From positions 52,958,173 through 53,022,172 of the forward strand of contig CM053270.1 of the NCBI GenBank assembly GCA_028583415.1: a stretch of DNA of 64,000 bases, read 5' to 3'. This DNA is from Protea cynaroides. Its lineage: Eukaryota > Streptophyta > Magnoliopsida > Proteales > Proteaceae. The notes beneath the pieces were generated by a model, which saw nothing but the letters and a program-made list of their open reading frames with translations, did no database searches and had not been told where the DNA came from. The translations under genes were made by a program, and so were the position numbers. The first letter of the stretch is position 1; every line of letters begins with the position of its first letter. Shown here piece by piece: positions 50,390-59,900 of this stretch.

Positions 50390-50625
50390 ATTGTCATCCT
50401 TGACCTCTATTAATCGGAGCCCAACTCAAGCAATCCTTGCCTCTAGTAATCAGAGCCCAGTCCATGACTGTCAATCTTGATCTTTATCAATCAGAGACCA
50501 ATTCAAAGTCAATCTTGATCTCTATCAATTAGAGACCAGTTCAAAATTAACCTTGTCTCTATCAATTGGAGACCAATTCAAAATCAATCTCTGGCTCTAT
50601 CAATTAGAGCCCGATCCATGTCCAT
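50390..50625 (+). repeat. ~36-bp degenerate tandem repeat
   Basis: Units of tctctatcaattagagacca followed by attcaaaatcaatct occur about six times. Each has the small palindrome-like tctctatcaattagaga. Confidence 0.75.
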
Positions 50626-50929
50626 CATAGCCCAGTGCTACAAGTTAGGATCGCTCGTCAAGAATGGCGAATGAGAAGCATTCCTCATTACTTGTCAATA
50701 AAGATCAATTCCAGATTCTAGAGTCATCAGGAAACCATGAACCTTCAGCATGATAGTGCTATCCCATCTCGAACATTTCTGCCCCATTGGCCAAGGAAAT
50801 GCTAGAATCCAAAGAGTTGCCCTCATATTTCTTATTATTCAAAGAGAAGGAATGAAATCTTCCCGAGTAGTAGGGTAGACCAAAGATGAGATCTAATGTG
50901 CCCCAGGCTAGGATAAGAACCAGAATCAC

Positions 50930-51318
50930 AGCTAGGGAATGGTCTAATGATGAAACCCTTAACCCCTTAACTGGGGCATGAACCGGATTGACCTTGGCCC
51001 TGAATTGGGTATGGTTCAATGAGGAAATCCTTTGAGCCCTAAGGTGGGCATCAACCAAATTGACCTTGGACCCAAATTGAGTGCGGTCCAATGAAGAAAG
51101 CCCTTGAGCCCTAAGTTGGGCATGAACCGGATTGACCGTGGACCCAAATTGAGTGTGGTCCAATGAGGAAAGCCATTGAGCCCTAGGCTGGTCATGAACC
51201 AAATTGACCTTGGACCCAAATTGAGTGTGGTCCAATGAGGAAAGCCATTGAGCCCTAAGCTGGTCATGAACCAGATTGACCTTGGACCCAAATTGAGTAT
51301 AGTCCAATGAGGAAAGCC
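50930..51318 (-). repeat. 72-bp tandem array encoding a 24-residue repeat
   Basis: About five units of 72 bp. The length is a multiple of three, so the minus strand stays open from 51307 to 50759, with a 24-residue unit (core D-H-T-Q-F-G-S-K-V-N). I do not claim a real protein; it may simply reflect unit length. It ends at the Tekay insertion. Confidence 0.8.
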
Positions 51319-51323
51319 ATTAT

Positions 51324-52903
51324 TGTCACACCCCAATTTCGTACTATTCAGAATGGTGTGATGAACCGCTAACAAACCAACGGTTCAACCAGGATCTCGA
51401 GTAGGCTATATCCGTGTTATCTGAACCCCATACATTCACATTCATATTCAGAGAAAATATATAATAGCGGAAGTCTTATAGTAAAACGAACTGAGAGTCT
51501 ATTGTGATATTAATATTTAAATAACAAATTATTTTGTATCAACTAAGACATAAATAAATATCAAATACATGTCTTTAATAAATCCAAATAAAGAAAAACT
51601 AGAAAAAATATCTAATCGAATACACATGAGTTGCACTCGCAAGAGATGTCATGTGTATCCACTTTATCTTCAACTACCCTAGCTGCAACGTTCCCGTGCT
51701 CTGGAGCATTCATATAATCTTCAACAGTACAACCTGCATCATCAACTAAAAATATCTGACGTCGAAAAGGATGAGCACACATCATGGCTCAGTGAGCAAA
51801 CAAAACAATCCAACAATACATATGCATGCATTCAATTCATATATTTGGTCTGATTTTACGTTTGCACTATGCTATAGAAAGGATATGTGGCCGCCGCACC
51901 TCCATGCACGAGAGTGTGGATACGCCCGATGACTCTCACCGTCGCCCACAACACCCAAATGAACATTGTACAATGAAGGTCACATTTATCGATGCACAAC
52001 TCCATACCAACAAATGAACCCCTGATGGCTAGGGCTATAAACGGGGCTCGCTACTAACCAATCCTAATGTCAGACAATGTATCCAAGGCCTCACCTCAGC
52101 ATCCCTCAGAGCACCCGTAGAGATAGAGCTAATGCCCCCCGATAGAATATAGGACTCAAGGACCAAGACCTTCCTTGATGCCCTACATCGCAATAGTTCT
52201 GCTAAGGTAATGGCGATACGACGATGCTAATGCACAAGACTTGAGTCAGAGATAGAGCTAAAGTGTCCGGATCAAACACTGCATAACGCCTCCCCTGATG
52301 CCCTACTCGCATCAAGCACACTAACCACACACAAACATTCACATGCCTATTCCTAGCATCAAATCATCATCATCATGTTATAAGTAAACAAAGTTAAATA
52401 TGCATGAACAATAATAGCAGAAATATTGGATGACATGTTGAATGCACATTACAAGCATTTTCGCATAGAATCAAGCATGGCATTGGACTCAAGAAAATAA
52501 AAATAGTTTATTATTAACTAATTAGTTTAGGTCTTGTTCCCTCACCTTAGCTTGTTATTAGATCCTCTTCCAAGCTTTAGAATTACATTTATACTGTTAT
52601 TATATTGCTAGAAGACCTAACAAAGTCGATACAATTTAATTAGAATTAATTCTGAATTTAAAAATCATTCTGTTAACTGAGGGTCGGAGGTAGGGTCAGA
52701 GTCATGATCGACCCTGGGTGCGACCCTCCCCATTCTAGACTTCTGGAACACTGAGGGTCGATTCTCAATATCACATAGGGTCGGATGGTTATCGACCCTC
52801 TGTGCGACCCTTGGTGTATTTCGTTCAATTTCCTTCCTTTTAATCCATTCTTAGTGTTTAGGATCCTATGGCTTGCTCCTACATTCCATTCAACATTCAT
52901 TCT
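51324..52903 (-). repeat. Left LTR of the Tekay array, 5'-truncated
   Basis: It matches 57642-59220 of the middle LTR at high identity by eye (roughly 97%). On the minus strand it ends gggtgtgaca at 51324. About 670 bp of its U3 are lost in the deletion that joins it to pol A at 52900-52918. Confidence 0.92.
51612..51733 (-). other. Conserved mini-ORF, left LTR (family 4)
   Basis: After the acceptor-like gatgatgcag on the minus strand, a 40-codon frame reads C-T-V-E-D-Y-M-N-A-P-E-H-G-N, and ends H-D-I-S-C-E-C-N-S-C-V-F-D before TAG. It aligns with family 3 (19455-19576) residue by residue at T-V-x-D-Y, N-A-P and S-C-E-C-x-S. Confidence 0.5.
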
Positions 52904-52925
52904 TAGTGTTTAGGGTCCTGAAAGC
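52890..52925 (-). other. Deletion junction with templated filler
   Basis: LTR sequence (…caacattcattct) changes to a 22-bp copy of a nearby LTR word (cattcttagtgtttaggg-tcct; original at 52846-52866), then to pol sequence (ggtcctgaaagctg). By comparison with B, ~3.2 kb (RT end, RNase H, integrase, PPT, LTR start) are missing. Short microhomologies (cattct, ggtcct) sit at both switches. Confidence 0.8.
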
Positions 52926-53842
52926 TGTCTTAGGAATATCACCTTCTTTAATCTTCAACTGATGATAGCCTGACCGAAGGTCGATCTTAGAAAATACTTT
53001 TGCTCCTTGCAACTGATCGAACAAGTCATCGATCCGAGGTAGTGGATATTGGTTCTTGATTGTCAGTTTATTCAGCTCCCGATAGTCAATACATAATCGA
53101 ACGCTTCCGTCCTTCTTCTTTACGAATAATACCGGTGCCCCCCATGGTGATATACTGGGTCGAATATAACCCTTGTCCAGCAGTTCCTGTAGTTGCACTT
53201 TCAATTCCTTCAGTTCAGTAGGAGCCATTCTATAAGGTGCTTTTGATACAGGTGCGGCTCCAGGTATAAGGTCTATCACAAACTCGGTGGCTCTATCGGG
53301 TGGTAATCCTAGTAGTTCCTCCGAAAATACGTCGGGAAAGTCCTGCACGACAACAATATCTTCCATTCGTGGTGCTCCCTTGGTTAGGTCGACCACTGAT
53401 ACTAGATACCCGACTGCCCCCTTCTCAAGGCACTTCTTAGCCTTCAGTGCTGAGAGTATAAGCTTGCGTCTACGGGCAAGTTTGGTTCCCGAAAAACTGA
53501 ATTCTGCTCCTTCTTTGTCTTTAAATGTTAGCTTCTTTTCGGTGCATAATAGGGTTGCAGAATGCCGAGCTAACCAGTGCATCCCCAAGATGACGTCAAA
53601 GTCTACCATCTCAAGTTGTATCAAGGTTGCATCTAAGGTTTTCTAGCCAATGAGAACTGGACATGGTCCATAACCTTTCTCTAATTCCACTTCTAACCCC
53701 ATTGGTGACCGTACAAGTAGTTTGTAGTCCAATGTTTTGATGGGTAAATTCAACTTCTTTCCGAATGACACAGATATAAAGGAATGAGTAGCTCCTGAAT
53801 CAAAGAGTACTCTGGCGGATACGTCATTTATAGGTACGATAC
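52914..53842 (-). pseudogene. Tekay A pol fragment: protease and N-terminal RT
   Basis: Protease D-S-G-A-T-H-S-F (about 53800) is followed by [11 protein letters not shown] (normally G-M-D-W). RT begins [21 protein letters not shown] and I-D-Y-R-E-L-N, and ends abruptly at [13 protein letters not shown] lies at about 53644. The catalytic RT box, RNase H and integrase are gone. Confidence 0.9.
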
Positions 53843-53911
53843 CTGTGATTTATTTTACTTAGTCTACATGCTCATACAATGTAATTACAACTTAAAAGGT
53901 TTCAGTCATAC
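53843..53911 (-). other. Candidate gag/pol intron (69 nt), copy A
   Basis: On the minus strand: donor CAG|GTATGA, acceptor ATCACAG|GTATCG. It contains three in-frame TAA stops. Splicing would join D-V-V-T-G to I-V-P-I-N-G in frame and give a continuous gag-protease polyprotein; without splicing gag ends six codons into the intron. Confidence 0.55.
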
Positions 53912-55156
53912 CTGTGACCACATCGGGTGATGCGGCAGCATCTTCGGATGTAACAACATACACTCGTCCTTGATGTTGTGGCTTCCGGGGTTTAGGACAC
54001 TCTCTCATCATATGTCCCACTTGATTGCAGTTATAACATCTTGGACTCTCAATAGTTGGCTTTGGTTGCTACTGAGCTGCTTGAATGGTCTTGGGTGCAG
54101 CGGTGAAATTCTGAGTACAGAAAGGCTTGTATGTCCTGTTATTACCTCCATTGTAAGAATTTCCAGCTGGCCTTTTCACACCTCTGTTTTGTATAAAATA
54201 GCTTTCCTTCTGGCTTGATTCAATAACTTGAGCAATTTGAACAGCTTCATTATATATCTTCTTTTCCAAGCCCAGAACGTGCTCTCTGATGGTTCCTCTA
54301 AGTCCCGTGACAAACCAACGGGTCTTAGTGTCTTCTTCCTGCATGCTGAGTGGTGCAAAGAAATACAGCTCTTCGTAACGCTGTTGATATTCATCCACTG
54401 ACATTTGTTCCTGATATAAACTCAGGAATTCCTTCTCCATCGAATCTCTCAAGCTTTGGGGAAAGTACTTCTCGAAGAACGCTTCCTTATATATGGCCCA
54501 CGTCAATAGGGCGTGCTTGGTCAGTAGATATGCCCTGGTAGATTTCCACCAATGATGTGCATCACCCTTTAGCATGAAGGTGGCACACAGTACTTTTTCT
54601 TCTTCCGTAATAGTCATCATCAGAAAGGTTCTCTCCATCTCGTCGATCAAATGTGCAGGCCATAATGGATCCGACGGTTTACCGTTAAATTCCTTGGGCT
54701 TCATCTTCAGAAATCTCTCAACCAGTCGAGAGTGATCCAGCTGATTTTGGGGGTATGCCCCAAACATGGGTTGTGGATACTGATAGTTAACTTGAGCTGC
54801 TTCCGGTCCTGGTACTGGAATCTGTGCAGCTGGTGGTTGAGGTGTTTGAGGTGCTGGGTGATTACCCACTGGTGCTGCACTGGCTTGTCCCGTCTACATG
54901 GGTGTAGCATGAGTGGGTTGGAACATAATTCCCATATCAACTTCCATTTGGGCCTGTGCATGTTGCATCTGTTGCAGCTGGTGGGCTAAGTTCATCACCA
55001 TTGTTGCTAACTCTGGTGGTGGAGGTGGCAAATTTGTAGGATTTGCCTGATCTGGATTTCCTGGTACATATATATATTCTCTTGGCTAGTTTCCTCCACC
55101 GGTAGTGGTGGTGGAACTGCATTTCGGCTCTGTCTGGTTACTCTACGTCCAGACAT
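53912..55156 (-). pseudogene. Tekay A gag (pseudogene)
   Basis: It starts M-S-G-R-R-V-T-R at 55156, with a Pro-rich region, the gag core (W-P-A-H-L-I-D-E-M-E, H-H-W-W-K-S-T-R-A-Y-L, F-F-E-K-Y-F-P), R-Y-E-E-L-Y-F-F-A-P, and the CCHC knuckle C-Y-N-C-N-Q-V-G-H-M-M-R-E-C (about 54036-53995). Stops lie at about 54896 (TAG) and 54069 (TAG), both explicable by C-to-T changes. It is otherwise nearly full length at ~415 codons. Confidence 0.9.
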
Positions 55157-55249
55157 AATTTCTTCTGAAAATCATCAAAATATGTGAGAATCATTTATAC
55201 TTCATGTAGGCATGCTAATCGATGTAAATTTTCAAATTTCAGCTCATTT

Positions 55250-55257
55250 TATATAAA
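55250..55257 (+). promoter_or_regulatory. TATA box for the antisense gene in the Tekay leader
   Basis: TATATAAA on the plus strand lies ~95 bp from the divergent gag start and ~840 bp before the antisense ATG. The motif and the divergent layout suggest a promoter for plus-strand transcription through the leader. Confidence 0.45.
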
Positions 55258-55280
55258 CAAATACTGTCTTTTCTATGCAG

Positions 55281-55498
55281 GGTCGATGGTGGGGGTCGAT
55301 GGTATGTCCGACCCTCAGCATTCGACCCTGGGAATGACCTGTTCTTCCCAAGAGCTGAGGGTCGATGTGAGGGTCGATGGGTATCCGACCCTCAGTATCC
55401 GACCCTGGGTTTTCTGTCAGATTCCGAAGAGCCGAGGGTCGATGGGAGGGTCGATCCGAGGGTCGATTGTCCTAGTCGAATTGTCCGACCCTCAGACC
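55281..55498. repeat. GGGTCGA / CGACCCT motif cluster in the Tekay leader
   Basis: About fourteen GGGTCGA or its complement (CGACCCT/CCGACCCT) occur in 220 bp, in both orientations, so stems can form. The same heptamer clusters occur in the LTRs (2340-2450, 2940-3090, 52680-52815, 58995-59130, 59630-59775). Confidence 0.85.
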
Positions 55499-55964
55499 AA
55501 AAATCAGACTTTTAAAATCTGATTTTAGGTTCATTCTCTGTTATTTCCTTCCCATTTCGATTCGTCTCTCACCTCTGAGTTGCTACAGTGTCACTCCGCT
55601 ATTCTGGTCGGTTTGGATCCGTGTTTCAACGTCCACATCATCTCTACAGATATGCTTTCTCTTTTCTACCTGTTTTTAGGTTTACTTTTCTAGATTTCGG
55701 TCCAATTAACTCGTATTTTTCAATTTAAACTTTTTCCAACTGTAAAAATTCGATTTTTTTATTGGGGCTTTTGTTATTGGTGTTTCGAGGAACGAAAGCC
55801 CTCAAAAATTTTTCTTTCATCGGTTGGTTATCGAGAACTTGGATTTTTTTGCTCTTTTTGCCCTAATTTGTCGAAATTTTTGATTTCTTGAAATTTCTTC
55901 AAATTGGACCTCATTAGTTAAAATTTCCTACTGTATGTGTGTTGTAGGATACGTTAGAACCTAT

Positions 55965-56081
55965 GTAAGTCCTCCTGCCCACGTGTATGGGTGACAAGTG
56001 AGGCTTCTGGTCACTTATGTCGTTATAATGTCAAATTTCAGATTTTTATCTTATTAACCCAATATCTGTTTTTCTTTGCAG
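55965..56081 (+). other. Candidate 5'UTR intron of the antisense gene (117 nt)
   Basis: Donor AT|GTAAGT and acceptor tttctttgcag|G on the plus strand bound a T-rich segment. The acceptor lies five bases before the antisense ATG (56087). Confidence 0.5.
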
Positions 56082-56086
56082 GTACC

Positions 56087-57370
56087 ATGGCTCCTACTAA
56101 GGTACCCAGAGTTCGTGATCCGCTTCGCTTCCCCTCTAATGAAGGCGAGGCGCAGTATGCCCACTACACTCGTAAGAAGGTAGAGGGTGGTTGTTTGGTG
56201 AACTTGACTGAGCTTGCCCTGTTCAATGTGGAGAGAGCATTTGGTGATATGGGGTGGCTCCCTGTCATCACTTACGACGCGTGCACCTGCCCGGATTTAG
56301 TGTGACGGTTCTATTGTAATCTCCAGGTGGTGGGGGATTACAATGATGTGGACAGGGGTCACGAGCTACGCATCACTAGCTACGTAAAGGGAGTGAACAT
56401 TTCTTTTGATTATCGGCAGCTGACCGATCTACTGGGCATTCCCTATGATGGCCCTATGGTAAACTGTGCGCCTAGAGAGCCCCAGTTTGTTTCCATGGAG
56501 ATGAGGGCAGAGATCGACAGTCAGCTGCTACGACCTGATCGCTGGCAGATGAGAGCTTGTTATATGCGTCCGGCTCCACGGGTCTTCTGCAAGATTATCC
56601 AGCATAATCTGATTCCATAGAGTGGCCATTATGAGAGGGTTTCCCAGCTGACCCAGTATCTTTTGTACAGCATATGCACCAGGCAGCCCGTCTGCCTCCC
56701 TTACATCATCATGCGGACTATGATTAGTGCCACATTGCCCAGTCATAAGGGTAATCTACCCTATGGACGTATGATCACAGTCCTGCTTACTCGCCTGGGG
56801 GTTGATTTGGTGAATGAGAAGATTCAGGAGAAAACCTTCTCGTCGCCTCTAGATTGGGAGACTATCTGTAAAATGGGCATGCGGGATGCCCAAGTTACTG
56901 AAGAGGAGAGGAACGAGATGGTGCGCCCTCACACTCGCATCAAGATGGCTGATGCTGAGGCAGCTGCTGCCGCTGCTAGAGCTCTTGCAGATCCTATCTA
57001 TGATGATGACCGCATGTATATGGATGTCGACTCGATACCACCGCCTTCACCTACGCATGCGGCTGGAGTTGGTACTTCTTCTGCGGCGGATCCTGCACCT
57101 GAGACTGGTCCTTCTCATGTGGCTGGTCCTTAACGCCCACCTTCTGATATGATGGAGATGTTGCATGAGAGCAGAGAGGCTCAGCGCAGATCTGATCTGA
57201 GGATGGAGGAGTTGCTGGACGCCCAGCGTCGGACTGATCAGCGGGTGGCTGATCTTACAGCTAATCTTCAGGCGACTCAGACCCATGTGGCCTGGTTGAC
57301 CAGAGTCTATGCCGAGGACTATGACAGAGACCGCGAGGCATCGCCTCCTCCTTTACCTCCAGCTTCTTGA
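56087..57370 (+). pseudogene. Antisense ORF in Tekay leader (427 codons; plant transposon-protein-like)
   Basis: A single frame from M-A-P-T-K-V-P-R to P-P-A-S is broken only by TGA 56303, TAG 56618 and TAA 57131, each one C-to-T step from Arg or Gln. It lies on the strand opposite to the element, between PBS and gag. Residues ~10-180 resemble the plant 'putative transposon protein' type (PF20167-like: W-L-P-V ... R-F-Y ... S-Y-V-K-G-V-N-I-S-F-D ... L-L-G-I-P). An acidic Ala-rich linker (about 56950-57120) and a C-terminal coiled coil (57149-57310) follow. The function is unknown; the domain call is from memory and unverified. Confidence 0.7.
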
Positions 57371-57626
57371 TTGTATTTATTTTCTTGTACTACAGAGTAA
57401 CTGTCCGGGTTGTGGACTGTACTCTGCTTTAGTTATGTATATATATTTGTGTCTCTCATATTGTATGTAAACCTGTTTCCCCTTTAATAGATGCATTATT
57501 CTGTTTTAATTTGGTCTCAACCATCACTTGTGCTTTTAGTGTGTTTGTACTAAAGTTTTACTTTTATCCTATCTCAGTTCACAATTGTCTTGAATGTATG
57601 CTAGTTCAGTGGACAAGGCCTAAGAT
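57371..57626 (-). other. Tekay leader beside the PBS
   Basis: It is non-coding. On the plus strand it would be the 3' flank of the antisense gene (aatagatgcattattctg near 57487 is a weak polyadenylation-like context). Confidence 0.4.
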
Positions 57627-57638
57627 GCTCTGATACCA
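57627..57638 (-). other. Tekay A PBS (initiator Met tRNA type)
   Basis: On the minus strand TGGTATCAGAGC lies four bases after the LTR end (spacer actt... as in the plus-strand element at 12923). It proves the middle LTR acts as a 5' LTR for internal A. Confidence 0.92.
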
Positions 57639-57641
57639 AGT

Positions 57642-59890
57642 TGTCACACCCTAATTCTGCACTATTCAGAATGGTGTGATGAACTGCTAACAAACCAACG
57701 GTTCAACCAGGATCTCGCGTAGGCTATATCCGTGTTATCTGAACCCCATACATTCACATTCATAATCAGAGAAAATATATAATAGCGGAAGTCTTATAGT
57801 AAAATGAACTGAGAGTCTATTGTGATATTAATATTTAAATAACAAATTATTCTGTATCAACTAAGACATAAGTAAATATCAAATACATGTCTTTAGTAAA
57901 TCCAAATAAAGAAAAACTAGAAAAAATATCTAATCGAATACACATGAGTTGCACTCACAAGAGATGTCATGTGTATCCACTTTATCTTCAACTACCATCG
58001 CTGCAATGTTCCCGTGCTCTGGAGCATTCATATAATCTTCAACAGTACAACCTGCATCATCAACTAAAAATATCCGACGTTGAAAAGGACGAGCACACAT
58101 CATGGCTCAGTGACCAAACAAAACAATGCAACAATACATATGCATGCATTCAATTCATATCTTTGGTCTGGTTTATGTTTGCACTGTGCTATAGAAAGGA
58201 TAGGTGGCCACCACAACTCTATGAACGAGAGTGTGGATACGCCTGATGACTCTCACCGTCGCCCACAGCACCCAAATGAACATTGTACAACGAAGGTCAC
58301 ATTTATCGATGCACAACTCCATACCAACAAATGAACCCCTGATGGCTAGGGCTGCAAACGAGGCTCGCTACTAACCAATCCTAATGTCAGACAATGTATC
58401 CAAGGCCTCACCCCAGCATCCCTCAGAGCACCCGTAGAGATAGAGCTAATGCCCCCCGGTAGAGTATAGGACTCAAGGACCGAGACCTTCCTTGATGCCC
58501 TATGTCGCAATAGTTCTGCTAAGGTAATGGCGATACGACGATGCTAATGCACAAGACTTGAGTCAGAGATAGAGCTAAAGTGTCCGGATCAAACACCGCA
58601 TAACACCTCCCCTGATGCCCTACTCGCATCAAGCACACTAACCACACACAAACATTCACATGCCTATTCCTAGCATCAAATCATTATCATCATGTTATAA
58701 GTAAACAAAGTTAAATATGCATGAACAATAATAGCAGGAATATTGGATGACATGTTGAATGCACATTACAAGCATATTCGCATAGAATCAAGCATGGCAT
58801 TGGACTCAAGAAAATAAAAGTAGTTTATTATTAACCAATTAGTTTAGGTCTTGTTCCCTCACCTTAGCTTGTTATTAGATCATCTTCCAAGCTTTAGAAT
58901 CACCTTTATACTGTTATTATATTGCTAGAAGACCTAACAAAGTCGATAGAATTTAATTAGAAATAATTCTAAATTTAAAAACCATCCTGTTAACTGAGGG
59001 TCAGAGGTAGGGTCGGAGTCATGATCGACCTTGGGTGCGACCCTCCCCATTCTGGACTTCCCGATCACTGAGGGTCAATTCTCAGGATCACATAGGGTCG
59101 GATGGTCATCGACCCTCTGTGCGACCCTCGGTGTATTTCGGTCAATTTCCTTCCTTTTAATCCATTCTTAGTGTTTAGGGTCCTATGGCTTGCTCCTACA
59201 TTCCATTCAACATTCATTCTATGGTCTAGAACCATGAATCATCCACTTGGGTAGCTTCCATGTAATCTCCCATGGTTTTCCATGAAAACCTAACCTTGGG
59301 TTGATGGTTTGGGTTTCTTCGAGATCATACTCTCCTCATTACCTAACCTAAGGTCTGTAGAAACCCATGAAATTAGTATCCATACCTGAGAAGAATACTC
59401 CTTCTCTGCAACTCTTCTCTTATTTGCTTTCTTCTCTCCCTTACTTCTCTTCTTCTTCTCCTCCTTCTCTTCTCTTTCTCTCAATTCAATTAGGGTTGTA
59501 AAAGGAGTGAAAGAGGCTTAGGGACGCCCTTTAAATAGAGTAGAAACATCCTAAAATAAGTCCCTTTGAGATTAGGAAAGAATCCAAATAAAAAATTAGA
59601 AAATTTCCTATTTTCAGTCTCGGCGGAAACTGAGGGTCGATGATCCCGTCGACCCTAGGTTCCTAAAAAGTTTGACCCTCCCTGTAAAACAGAGGGTCTG
59701 ACTTTTTGTTTTGGGGGGTCCGACCCTTCTTAGCTGGGTATGCGACCCTCCCCTTAAATTGAGTGTTTTAGGGTCGATTTGATACCTGGAATCTCGATCT
59801 CCTTCACGCCCTTGGTCCATTTGACTCGACCATGATGGGTAAACCTGGTTCAAGGTGATAAGACCGGATTAGATTGACACAGGTCTTACA
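57642..59890 (-). repeat. Shared middle LTR of the Tekay array (2249 bp)
   Basis: On the minus strand it runs TGTAAGACCT...GGGTGTGACA. It has a PPT of B on one side and a PBS of A on the other. A TATA-like tatttaaag (about 59536-59528) precedes a purine-rich leader and a possible donor cag|gtatgg near 59391. GACCCT clusters lie at 58995-59130 and 59630-59775. Confidence 0.93.
57930..58051 (-). other. Conserved mini-ORF, middle LTR (family 4)
   Basis: This is the same frame as at 51612-51733, with two or so amino-acid differences (V to I, R to M) and no stop before the shared TAG. Both copies keep T-V-E-D-Y-M and S-C-E-C-N-S-C-V-F. Confidence 0.5.
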
Positions 59891-59900
59891 ACTCCCCCCT
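59891..59900 (-). other. Tekay B polypurine tract
   Basis: On the minus strand aggggggagt directly precedes the LTR start TGTAAG. The pol frame (N-F-E-D-E-I-F-I-S) ends in a TAG overlapping it. Confidence 0.85.

Larger units (their letters stand above)
42296..51323 (+). mobile_element. Ogre/Tat-like Ty3/gypsy element, 5' portion
   Basis: A very long LTR (42296-47273, 4978 bp, TG...CA) is followed one base later by TGGCGACTTCACTGGGGAT, the PBS-type sequence seen at this place in Ogre/Tat elements (described as Arg tRNA type). The LTR carries gggtgcctaaccccttccc near its end, an Ogre-style signature. The internal region has no gag or pol in the window; it consists of leader and tandem repeats and is cut at 51323 by the minus-strand Tekay array. 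Confidence 0.75.
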
